A stretch of 64,000 bases of DNA from an uncultured Lachnospiraceae bacterium. GTDB lineage: Bacteria > Bacillota > Clostridia > Lachnospirales > Lachnospiraceae. The translations under genes were made by a program, and so were the position numbers. The stretch covers positions 179,697-243,696 of the forward strand of contig CAJUGD010000001.1 in assembly GCA_910586205.1 (NCBI GenBank). Direction: 5' to 3'. Under the pieces are notes generated by a model. That model searched no databases. It was given only the letters and a program-made list of their open reading frames with translations, and had not been told where the DNA came from. Shown here piece after piece: positions 7,763-14,714 of this stretch; positions within the stretch are counted from its first letter, which is position 1; every line of letters begins with the position of its first letter.

Positions 7763-8317
7763 GGTCATGGAGGAAATGATCCCGGAAAAGTGGGAGTGGA
7801 CGGAAGCCTGGAGAAAGACATCAATTTAGAGATCGCAAAAAAGCTAAAGGCATATCTGGAGGCATCAGATGTGGAAGTGGTTATGACCCGTGAGGAGGAT
7901 AAAGGGCTTTATGGGGAAAAGGACAGCCATAAAAAGGCAGCAGATATGAAAAAGCGCTGTGAAGTGATCAATGAGGCAAAGCCGAATCTGGTGGTCAGTA
8001 TTCATCAGAACAGTTATCATGAGGAAGGGATTTCCGGGGGACAGGTATTCTATTATAAGGATTCAGAGAATGGGAAAAGGCTGGCAGAGATCATCCAGAA
8101 GCGGTTTGATTTTGTGCTGGGAGATAAGAACAAACGCTTGGCTAAGCCGAATGGAAACTATTATCTTCTTTTACATGTAAAGCAGCCCATCGTGATTGTG
8201 GAGTGTGGGTTTTTGTCTAATTGGAAGGAGGCAAAGGCGCTGAATACAGAGGAATACCAAGAGCGGATGGCTTGGACGATCCATATGGGGATCATGGAGT
8301 ATTTGAATGGAGAATAA
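7763..8317 (+). pseudogene. cwlD: CwlD-like amidase, 3' part, displaced by element
   Basis: This is the remainder of the Amidase_3 protein that begins at 3383. From the core GGTCATGGAGG it reads GHGGNDPGKVGVDGS, then LVVSIHQNS with the family's second zinc histidine, and VIVECGFLSN with the catalytic Glu, ending after about 184 residues. All catalytic elements are conserved and the frame is open, so there is no sign of decay after the insertion. A GTG at 7790 could start a truncated product lacking the first zinc histidine, which should be inactive. Conservation of the fragment suggests recent insertion or a reversible one. Confidence 0.82.
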
Positions 8318-8351
8318 CAGATGAAACACGTGCAGAATAGAGAAGACAGGG

Positions 8352-8385
8352 AAAAACCGCCGTGGGCATTGGACGGCGGTTTTTT
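8352..8385. terminator. Bidirectional intrinsic terminator
   Basis: CCGCCGT (8357-8363) pairs with ACGGCGG (8373-8379), flanked by A5 on the left and T6 on the right. It serves both the amidase (+) and the convergent TSCPD gene (-). Confidence 0.88.
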
Positions 8386-8387
8386 AA

Positions 8388-8633
8388 TTAGTTTTCTTTT
8401 TCGTAAGCTTTTAGAGCCTGGGCAAGCTGATCCGGACAGGAGGTAGGGCGGAAACCGCAGCGAATGCCTTCTAAGCGCTGGATGGCTTCGCTGACATCCA
8501 TTCCTTCTACCAGGCGGGCAATACCTTGTGTGTTGCCAGAGCAGCCTCCCATGTATTTGACATTAGTAAGTTTATGGTCATTGATATCAAAATGAATTTC
8601 CTGTGAGCAGACGTTACGAGTTTTATAAACCAT
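8388..8633 (-). CDS. TSCPD domain-containing protein
   Basis: An 81-residue protein ending in the name-giving segment RPTSCPDQLAQAL, with further conserved cysteines in the NVCSQEI and GGCSGNTQG segments. It matches the short stand-alone TSCPD family (TIGR03905-like) of Clostridia. The same domain occurs at the C-terminus of some class II ribonucleotide reductases, where cysteines relay electrons; the role of the stand-alone form is not established. GGAGG lies 10-14 bp upstream of the ATG. It converges with the amidase gene and shares its terminator. Confidence 0.85.
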   Translation of the reverse strand: MVYKTRNVCSQEIHFDINDHKLTNVKYMGGCSGNTQGIARLVEGMDVSEAIQRLEGIRCGFRPTSCPDQLAQALKAYEKEN

Positions 8634-8711
8634 GGTTGAGAATCCTCCGTAAATTAAATGAATTTAAAGCTTGGTCAGTGTGCTTCCTATTATATCTGAG
8701 GGGAAAGGGGA

Positions 8712-8739
8712 TTGTCAAGAGCCTTATCTGTGGTATACT
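8712..8739 (+). promoter_or_regulatory. Sigma-A-type promoter of mtnN
   Basis: TTGTCA (8712-8717), 16-bp spacer, TATACT (8734-8739). It predicts a start near 8746 and a leader of about 150 bases that includes the inverted-repeat element at 8759-8844. Confidence 0.6.
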
Positions 8740-8758
8740 GTAAGGGTAGAAAAATTAT

Positions 8759-8844
8759 GTTACTGTTCACGGGCGGGGAAAACTGGACACCTGATGCTTC
8801 TTGTACGGCAGAGCCGGGCAAGAAGATGCCCCCTGAACCGTAAC
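8759..8844 (+). repeat. Palindromic repeat element in mtnN leader
   Basis: GTTAC and GTTCA arms (8759-8770) pair with TGAAC and GTAAC at the other end (8833-8844). Inside, CTTCTTG pairs with CAAGAAG around a CGGC/GCCG stem. The first 22 bases closely match 38241-38263, so it belongs to a dispersed repeat family. It is not recognised as a known riboswitch. Confidence 0.55.
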
Positions 8845-8894
8845 TAAAAGTTTGTTTGGGAATAGATACGAGACTTAAGAAGGAGGATTGCAAG

Positions 8895-9587
8895 ATGTTA
8901 GGTATTATCGGAGCAATGGCAGAGGAAGTGGAGCAGTTAAAAAGGGAAATGGAGTCCCCTGTGATCACTGCCATAGCCGGAATGGATTTTTATAAGGGGA
9001 AGATTGGCGGTAAGGATGTGGTGGTAGTGCGCTCTGGTGTGGGGAAAGTGAATGGAGCGGTGTGTGTACAGATTCTGGCAGACCAGTTTAAAGTGGACGG
9101 AATTGTGAATACGGGAATTGCAGGTTCTTTAAAGACAGAAATCAACATCGGAGATTTGGTGCTGGCTACAGATGCAGTGCAGCATGATGTGGATGCCACA
9201 CAGTTTTCTTATCCTGTGGGACAGATTCCCCAGATGAGTGAGTTTTCATTTAAAGCAGATGAGCAGCTGCGGAAGATGGCAGCCCGGTGCTGCAGACAGG
9301 TAAACCCGGATATTGAGGTTCATGAGGGCAGAATACTTACGGGAGATCAGTTTGTCTCCTCAAAGGAGAAAAAAGCATGGCTGACAGAGACTTTTGGCGG
9401 GGCATGTGCAGAGATGGAAGGGGCGGCCATTGCTCAGGCAGCATATCTTAACAAGATCCCCTTTTTGATTGTGAGGGCCATCTCAGATAAGGCAGATGAC
9501 AGTGCTCAAATGGATTATGAAGAATTTGAACGGTTGGCGATTGTTCACAGTGTAAATCTTACCAGAGCGCTGGTTGAGGAATTTTAG
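8895..9587 (+). CDS. mtnN: 5'-methylthioadenosine/S-adenosylhomocysteine nucleosidase
   Basis: A 230-residue enzyme that hydrolyses MTA and SAH to adenine and the thioribose or ribosyl-homocysteine, feeding methionine salvage and the activated methyl cycle. Visible family blocks are MLGIIGAMAEEVE at the start, NTGIAGS, AEMEGAAIAQ (substrate-binding Met-Glu) and RAISDKADD with the catalytic Asp. The ATG at 8895 has AGAAGGAGG 9 bp upstream and gives the usual family length. It stands alone behind its own promoter and a structured leader. Confidence 0.95.
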   Translation: MLGIIGAMAEEVEQLKREMESPVITAIAGMDFYKGKIGGKDVVVVRSGVGKVNGAVCVQILADQFKVDGIVNTGIAGSLKTEINIGDLVLATDAVQHDVDATQFSYPVGQIPQMSEFSFKADEQLRKMAARCCRQVNPDIEVHEGRILTGDQFVSSKEKKAWLTETFGGACAEMEGAAIAQAAYLNKIPFLIVRAISDKADDSAQMDYEEFERLAIVHSVNLTRALVEEF

Positions 9588-9693
9588 GCATCTCGAAGCC
9601 GAAAACAGGCCGTCTGGGCAGGTTAAGAATCCAGCATGAACTTCACAATCAGATTTCATCGATATTTGACGAACGATTCTAGGCTCCCTGAAC

Positions 9694-9722
9694 TTTCCAA
9701 AACAGACTGGGGCGGCTATAAT
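9694..9722 (+). promoter_or_regulatory. Promoter for unknown membrane protein gene
   Basis: TTTCCA (9694-9699), 17-bp spacer, TATAAT (9717-9722). It lies 45 bp before the gene at 9767. Confidence 0.5.
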
Positions 9723-9766
9723 GATAGCTGTCCGAAGAAATCGGGAAAGAAAGGGGAGCTGTTTTT

Positions 9767-10780
9767 ATGTTGGAATTTTTAGAAACAGGACAAGCATTGT
9801 ACGTGCTGGCAGGGATTTGCCTTTTGGGTATATTAACCAGGGTAATGACCAGAAACCTATACAAAAGACTGATCAAAGAGAGCGCCAACATGGCGACTAC
9901 TAAAAATAAGAGTCTCAGAGAGCTAAAGCAGAGAACAGAGAATACATATCGAATCAATCAGGGGCTGAGAGACTGCGGCGCATGGCTGGATCATCAGCTT
10001 TGCGAGCTGAAGTTTCGGGGCATGACCCTTGCCGGATGGGCAAATGTGTCCATGCAGTTGACCTGGCTGTGTTTGCTGGCAGGCGGAACAGGAGCGTTTT
10101 TTTCTTATTGGTATCGGTTAGATACGGTTTATGTAGTGATGTACGGAGGCGGGGCAGTGCTCATGGCTATGCTGACCATGCTGTTTGATAATGGGACGGC
10201 AGACGGAAAAAGGGACCTTTTGGCAGCCTCGCTGGAGGATTATTTGGAAAATGTGCTCTGCCCGCGCCTGGCGCGGAATGTACAGGAAGACAGCGCCTGG
10301 GGGGACAGCGGCAAAGAGGCGGCAAGGGCAAAGGTCAGGAGCTTTTCCCGGCTGGCTGAGCGGGGAAAACAGCCGGAACGCAAGAAGGATACAACAGGGA
10401 AGCTGGAAACGGCAGAGCCGGATGAGGAGAATGGAAAGAGGGCCGGGGAACGTACCGGGTTAGGAGAGCAGATCGTCTCAGTGGAACAGGTCAGGCAGGC
10501 GGAACGGGCAGGTGCGGGAGAGCCGGGAGCAGGCCATGGGAGCGGGAGAAATGGAAAACGGTCAGGCAGAAATGGCAGAAGGGAAGCAGCAGCTACTGTC
10601 CTGGAGGAAGCTGAAGAAGAACAGGGAAGTGTCCGGAATGTGGATTATCTGAAGCGGAGCTTAGAGCAGATTGCAGCCAGCCGGGAAAAGGCAAAGGATG
10701 GAGATGAGAGCTGGCTGAAGGAGTTAGGACCAGATGAGGTTCAGATCATTGGGGATATTTTAAAGGAATATCTGGTTTGA
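9767..10780 (+). CDS. Membrane protein with long charged tail, unknown
   Basis: A 337-residue protein of unrecognised family. It has a hydrophobic segment at about 8-28 and two more at about 90-140 (LTWLCLLAGGTGAFFSYWY; VYVVMYGGGAVLMAMLTML). A long, highly charged cytoplasmic region follows, rich in Arg, Glu and Gly, with a low-complexity part (about 215-285). It ends with a more ordered segment (LKELGPDEVQIIGDILKEYL). AAAGGGGAG lies just before the ATG at 9767. It appears to be a single gene between mtnN and pgi. No function can be assigned. Confidence 0.7.
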   Translation: MLEFLETGQALYVLAGICLLGILTRVMTRNLYKRLIKESANMATTKNKSLRELKQRTENTYRINQGLRDCGAWLDHQLCELKFRGMTLAGWANVSMQLTWLCLLAGGTGAFFSYWYRLDTVYVVMYGGGAVLMAMLTMLFDNGTADGKRDLLAASLEDYLENVLCPRLARNVQEDSAWGDSGKEAARAKVRSFSRLAERGKQPERKKDTTGKLETAEPDEENGKRAGERTGLGEQIVSVEQVRQAERAGAGEPGAGHGSGRNGKRSGRNGRREAAATVLEEAEEEQGSVRNVDYLKRSLEQIAASREKAKDGDESWLKELGPDEVQIIGDILKEYLV

Positions 10781-10859
10781 CGGAATCCGATGCTGCAGTT
10801 ATATAGAATGGATGATGATATGATGAACTGTGCTGCTGCACAGGCAGGTCATGAAATTT

Positions 10860-10931
10860 TTGGTGAAAATTGGTGACATATGGATATAATGTGATTTTTT
10901 TATCGCATTTTTATATAGATTGTGATATAAT
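10860..10931 (+). promoter_or_regulatory. AT-rich promoter region of pgi
   Basis: The 187-bp gap before pgi holds two TATAAT boxes (10885-10890 and 10926-10931). Two TTGGTGA repeats (10860-10866 and 10870-10876) precede the first. Neither box has a consensus -35 at ideal distance, so the active one cannot be decided. Confidence 0.4.
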
Positions 10932-10967
10932 TTGAAAATATATCACACACGAAAAGGAGAGGGAAAC

Positions 10968-12317
10968 ATGAAAAAGACAGTAACATTTGATTATTCCAAG
11001 GCGGCTGGTTTTGTGTCTGAAGAAGAATTAAAGAATTTTAAGAGCACGGTTATGGGTGCAAAGGAAACGCTTCTTAGCAAAAACGGGGCCGGCAATGATT
11101 TTCTGGGATGGATCGATCTGCCTGTGGATTATGATAAGGAAGAATTTGATCGTATTAAGAAAGCGGCGAAGAAGATTCAGGGAGATTCAGATGTGCTGCT
11201 TGTGATCGGGATCGGCGGTTCTTATCTGGGCGCTCGTGCAGCCATTGAGTTTAAAAGCCATAGCTTTTATAATGGGCTGAGCAAAGAAAAGAGGAATGCA
11301 CCGGAGATTTATTTTGTGGGAAACAGCATCAGCAGCAAATATATTGCAGATCTGAAAGATATGCTGGAAGGGAAGGATTTTTCCATCAATATTATCTCCA
11401 AGTCCGGAACTACCACAGAGCCGGCTATCGCTTTTCGGGTGTTTAAGGAGATGCTGATTGCAAAGTATGGGAAGGAAGAAGCCAATAAGAGAATTTATGC
11501 CACCACAGATAAAGCCAGAGGTGCGCTTAAGAGTCTGGCAAACGAGGAGGGGTATGAGTCCTTTGTGGTGCCGGATGATGTAGGAGGACGTTTCTCCGTG
11601 CTGACGGCTGTTGGGCTGCTGCCTATTGCGGCTGCGGGCATGGATATTGATAAGCTGATGGAGGGAGCTGCTTCCGGCCGGAAAAAGGCTTTGGAGGATC
11701 CCTATGAGAGTAATGATGCTCTTTTGTATGCAGCGGTTCGGAATATTCTGCACAGAAAGGGCAAAGCAGTGGAGATTGTGGCCAACTATGAACCCAGCAT
11801 GCACTATGTGTCAGAGTGGTGGAAGCAGCTTTATGGTGAGAGCGAAGGCAAGGATCAGAGAGGCATTCTGCCGGCCGCAGTAGATCTGACCACGGATCTT
11901 CATTCCATGGGACAGTTTATTCAGGACGGAGCGCGGATTATGTTTGAGACGGTGCTGAATCTTGAGGAATCCCAGGCTGAGATTCTTTTAAACAAAGAAG
12001 ACGTGGATACAGACGGCATGAACTATCTGGCTGGAAAGAGTGTGGATTTTGTCAATAAGAGCGCGATGAACGGCACCATTCTGGCTCATACAGACGGCAA
12101 TGTGCCGAATCTGATGGTAAAGATTCCTGAGCAGAATGAGTTTTATTTGGGCGAGCTGTTTTACTTCTTTGAATTTGCCTGCGGTATCAGCGGATATATT
12201 CTGGGCGTGAATCCGTTTAACCAGCCAGGTGTGGAGAGCTATAAGAAGAACATGTTCGCACTTCTTGGAAAGCCGGGCTATGAGGCACAGAGGGAGGAGC
12301 TGTTAAAGAGGCTGTAA
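10968..12317 (+). CDS. pgi: Glucose-6-phosphate isomerase
   Basis: A 449-residue cytoplasmic enzyme of glycolysis and gluconeogenesis interconverting glucose-6-phosphate and fructose-6-phosphate. Family blocks include GIGGSYLGARAAIEF, SKSGTTTEPAIAF (phosphate binding), VGGRFSVLTAVGLLP and QLYGESEGKDQRGI. Length matches the Firmicutes type. The ATG at 10968 has AAAAGGAGAGGG upstream; an in-frame start at 10932 is not preceded by a ribosome site. Monocistronic, with its own terminator at 12395-12434. Confidence 0.96.
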   Translation: MKKTVTFDYSKAAGFVSEEELKNFKSTVMGAKETLLSKNGAGNDFLGWIDLPVDYDKEEFDRIKKAAKKIQGDSDVLLVIGIGGSYLGARAAIEFKSHSFYNGLSKEKRNAPEIYFVGNSISSKYIADLKDMLEGKDFSINIISKSGTTTEPAIAFRVFKEMLIAKYGKEEANKRIYATTDKARGALKSLANEEGYESFVVPDDVGGRFSVLTAVGLLPIAAAGMDIDKLMEGAASGRKKALEDPYESNDALLYAAVRNILHRKGKAVEIVANYEPSMHYVSEWWKQLYGESEGKDQRGILPAAVDLTTDLHSMGQFIQDGARIMFETVLNLEESQAEILLNKEDVDTDGMNYLAGKSVDFVNKSAMNGTILAHTDGNVPNLMVKIPEQNEFYLGELFYFFEFACGISGYILGVNPFNQPGVESYKKNMFALLGKPGYEAQREELLKRL

Positions 12318-12394
12318 AACAATCAGGAAGCATGATCATGGGAGATGGATAGAGGCTGCAGGAGAATAAGAGGATAGATTGATTAGAAAGCTGT

Positions 12395-12434
12395 CAGAGG
12401 GCGGATATTCCGGGAACGGAGTATCCGCCCTCTG
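12395..12434. terminator. Strong 13-bp hairpin between convergent genes
   Basis: CAGAGGGCGGATA (12395-12407) is perfectly complementary to TATCCGCCCTCTG (12422-12434), with a 14-base loop. It separates pgi (+) from the gene at 12440-12712 (-). T-richness after the stem is only moderate. Confidence 0.75.
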
Positions 12435-12439
12435 CTGAT

Positions 12440-12712
12440 TTACTCCTCAATCACCTGAAGCTCTAAAAAGTCAAATGGGATCTGTTCAATAAAGCTATCC
12501 TGGGTAAAACGAGTCTTGGATACCCGTTTAAACTCTGAGATGTTGGAATCCAGCCAGATAGGTTTGCTTAAATCAAATTCATAACAGATATCATCCAAAG
12601 ACTGAAAAACCATGTCTGTGCGGGACAGGCTGTAATCAGAGATGCAGATAACCGTGTCTTGGAGCATATGGTGATCCTTCCAGATTTTACCCCACATACG
12701 AAACATATTCAA
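12440..12712 (-). CDS. Conserved hypothetical protein, 90 residues
   Basis: A small acidic soluble protein (MNMFRMWGKIWKDHHML start; ends FDFLELQVIEE). No signal peptide, membrane segment or known motif is visible. The sequence alternates short strands and helices and includes YSLSRTDMVFQSLDD. Its ATG is preceded by GGAGG at 5 bp. It is convergent with pgi and divergent from the coiled-coil gene at 12899. It looks like a real gene from coding character and ribosome site, but its function is unknown. Confidence 0.65.
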   Translation of the reverse strand: MNMFRMWGKIWKDHHMLQDTVICISDYSLSRTDMVFQSLDDICYEFDLSKPIWLDSNISEFKRVSKTRFTQDSFIEQIPFDFLELQVIEE

Positions 12713-12898
12713 TCCTCCATTTTGGTGAAAAATATACGCAGATACGGAAATCGTTTATAAGGAGTATAAATGATTTCAGAAGCGATGTAAAGTAGAATTG
12801 TTTTCATGGAAACTCTTGTCGGTAAAGGTATTCTGTAGTAAACTAAAGGTAAGAATAAATTATTGGCATTAAAGGAATCTTGCAAAGGAGGACCAGCA

Positions 12899-13987
12899 AT
12901 GGCACAGACCATAGAGGAATGCCTGGCATTTCTGAATGGGGCAAGGGATGCTCTTGACGAGCTTTCTTTGCTTGCAGAGCAGGAGGAGCGGTTAAGCCAG
13001 GAGGAAGAACGGCTGGAGAAAAGCCTGGAGACAGAGAGAAAGCTGATGGCAGATACTATCCAGCAGACGGTAAAGAAGCGGAGAGACGAGATCGGGACTG
13101 CCTATGAAAAAGAGATCAGCAGGGCTCAGGAACAGCTAAAGAGGGTTCGCGGAAAACGGGAAAAAGCAAAGAATGAGGGGATTAAGGAGCGGATTGCCAA
13201 TGAGACGGCGGCATTCCGGGAGGAGATACGTGATCTGAAGCTGCAGCTTAAGACTTTGATGAAGCGGAATCATGTGCCGGGGTATTGCCAGAGTGATCTG
13301 TACTATACATTGTATTTTCCGTGCCATGTAAAGGAATATCTGACGGTTTTGGTGTTTGTGCTGCTTTTTTTCCTTGTGATTCCCTGGGGGATTTACCAGT
13401 TTGTGCCAGAGCGAAGACCCCTCTGGCTGGTAGTGATCTATCTGGTTGATATTCTGCTGGTGGGCGGCGGGTATATGGCTGTGGGAAATAAGACAAAGCT
13501 GCTGCACATGGAGGTATTGCGGGACGGGCGGAAAATCCAGGACCAAATTCTGGCCAACAAGAAAAAGATTCGAAAGACCACGGCAGGCGTCCGTAAGGAC
13601 AGGAATGAGTCTTTGTATAACCTGGACAAATTTGATGACGAGATTGCGCGGCTGCAGCAGGAACTGAGCGATGTGGCGGCCAAACAAAAAGAGGCATTGA
13701 ATACATTTGAGACTGTCACAAAGAATATTCTTACGGATGAGATTGAGCATAATCATAAAGCAAAGCTGGATCAGGCAGAGGCAGAGTATCAAAGGGTGGT
13801 TCAAGAGCTTCGGACAGTCAGGCAGCAGCGAAAGGAGAAGATGCTTTCTGCTACAAGTCAGTATGGCACCTATTTGGGAAAGGAGTTTATGGATTCTCAA
13901 AAGGTTATGGAGCTGTGTGACATTGTGAAGGATAAGAAGGCGTCCAATGTAAGTGAGGCGATTTCGGTATATAAGAGCCAGGTATAA
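12899..13987 (+). CDS. Coiled-coil membrane protein, unknown
   Basis: A 362-residue protein with a long N-terminal coiled coil (about 20-125, Glu/Arg/Lys-rich), two adjacent membrane segments (about 147-170 and 178-198) and a second long coiled coil (about 205-330). Both coiled coils would lie on the same side, presumably cytoplasmic. GCAAAGGAGG precedes the ATG at 12899. The arrangement resembles scaffold or mechanosensory proteins, but no family is recognised. It is followed 55 bp later by yyaC. Confidence 0.7.
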   Translation: MAQTIEECLAFLNGARDALDELSLLAEQEERLSQEEERLEKSLETERKLMADTIQQTVKKRRDEIGTAYEKEISRAQEQLKRVRGKREKAKNEGIKERIANETAAFREEIRDLKLQLKTLMKRNHVPGYCQSDLYYTLYFPCHVKEYLTVLVFVLLFFLVIPWGIYQFVPERRPLWLVVIYLVDILLVGGGYMAVGNKTKLLHMEVLRDGRKIQDQILANKKKIRKTTAGVRKDRNESLYNLDKFDDEIARLQQELSDVAAKQKEALNTFETVTKNILTDEIEHNHKAKLDQAEAEYQRVVQELRTVRQQRKEKMLSATSQYGTYLGKEFMDSQKVMELCDIVKDKKASNVSEAISVYKSQV

Positions 13988-14042
13988 AATCTCTGATATG
14001 TGCTTATAATAGGAATAACAAAATAAGTACAGGCAGGGAAGT

Positions 14043-14642
14043 ATGAGGACAGATTGGCGCAAAAAGTGGAAGTTAAGCAGAAAAATCTATTACTTTGATT
14101 CAGGCAGAGGTTTTGAGACAGAAGAATTTGCCTGGAGACTTCATGGAATGATCTGTGATATCATGGAGGAAAAGAAAAAGAATGGGGTACTGGTTCTGTG
14201 CATCGGCACAGATCGTTCCACGGGAGACAGTCTGGGACCTTTAACCGGATATAAGCTTAAGGAGCAGCAGGTGCACAGGATTCAGATTATAGGAACCTTG
14301 GAACGGCCGGTTCATGCCATGAATTTAGAACAATCCATGGCCATGATCCGGCTTCGGTATCCGGATCATGTGATTATAGCAGTGGATGCCTCCGTGGGAA
14401 GTCAGGACCATGTGGGATGTATTACATTAGGAAAAGGTGCTTTGCGGCCGGGATTGGGGGTGTGTAAGGATCTGCAGGCAGTGGGGGACATTTTTATCAC
14501 GGGTATTGTAGGCGGTTATGGGAATTATGATCCGCTGATGCTGCAGAGTGTGCGTCTGTCTGTGGTAATGAGAATGGCAGATTATATCTGCGAAAGCGTA
14601 TTTCTTGTCGAACAATTTTTAGAGAGAGCAGCTTTGGTTTGA
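14043..14642 (+). CDS. yyaC: Spore protease YyaC family protein
   Basis: A 199-residue protein of the YyaC sporulation family, related in fold to the germination protease GPR and hydrogenase maturation peptidases. The conserved blocks VLCIGTDRSTGDSLGPLTG, GTLERPVHAMN, IIAVDASVGS and ITGIVGGYG are all present. YyaC is made during sporulation in Bacillus; its exact substrate is not established. GGCAGGGAAGT before the ATG is a modest ribosome site. A promoter for the next gene overlaps its stop codon. Confidence 0.9.
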   Translation: MRTDWRKKWKLSRKIYYFDSGRGFETEEFAWRLHGMICDIMEEKKKNGVLVLCIGTDRSTGDSLGPLTGYKLKEQQVHRIQIIGTLERPVHAMNLEQSMAMIRLRYPDHVIIAVDASVGSQDHVGCITLGKGALRPGLGVCKDLQAVGDIFITGIVGGYGNYDPLMLQSVRLSVVMRMADYICESVFLVEQFLERAALV

Positions 14643-14668
14643 CAAAATCAGCATCCTGAGTGTGTTAT
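14639..14668 (+). promoter_or_regulatory. Promoter overlapping yyaC stop
   Basis: TTGACA (14639-14644), 18-bp spacer, TGTTAT (14663-14668). The -35 box contains the yyaC stop codon. It probably drives the LysM protein gene. Confidence 0.45.
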
Positions 14669-14714
14669 GATTTATCCGTATATTGTGGAAAAATTATAAC
14701 AGCGGGGTGAAAGT

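Larger units (their letters stand above)
3524..7773 (+). mobile_element. Serine-recombinase integrative element in cwlD
   Basis: A 4.24-kb element bounded by direct repeats GGTCATGGAGG (3524-3534 and 7763-7773). Just inside lie inverted copies of ACAGACCAAAAA (3543-3554; complement at 7740-7751), likely recombinase arm sites. Cargo in order: DUF4258 and YgiT-type genes, a Rpn-like remnant, a small ORF, a large serine recombinase, and a two-gene module with a retropepsin-like protease. All cargo is on the + strand, and a terminator-like hairpin closes the right end. The left third is visibly more AT-rich than the flanks. No conjugation, replication or phage structural genes are present, so it is not self-transmissible by itself. 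Confidence 0.88.

Noticed and set aside
3524..7773. Element as prophage or conjugative transposon
   Set aside because: There are no structural, lysis, relaxase, type IV secretion or replication genes; only a recombinase and small cargo are present.
7790..8317. The 3' amidase fragment as an independent complete gene starting at GTG 7790
   Set aside because: It would lack the first zinc histidine motif GHGG, which is present directly upstream in the same frame and in the 5' fragment at 3524.
8746..8894. mtnN leader as a SAM- or SAH-sensing riboswitch
   Set aside because: The folded part matches a repeat found elsewhere in the window and lacks the conserved core sequences of known SAM or SAH riboswitches as far as can be judged by eye.
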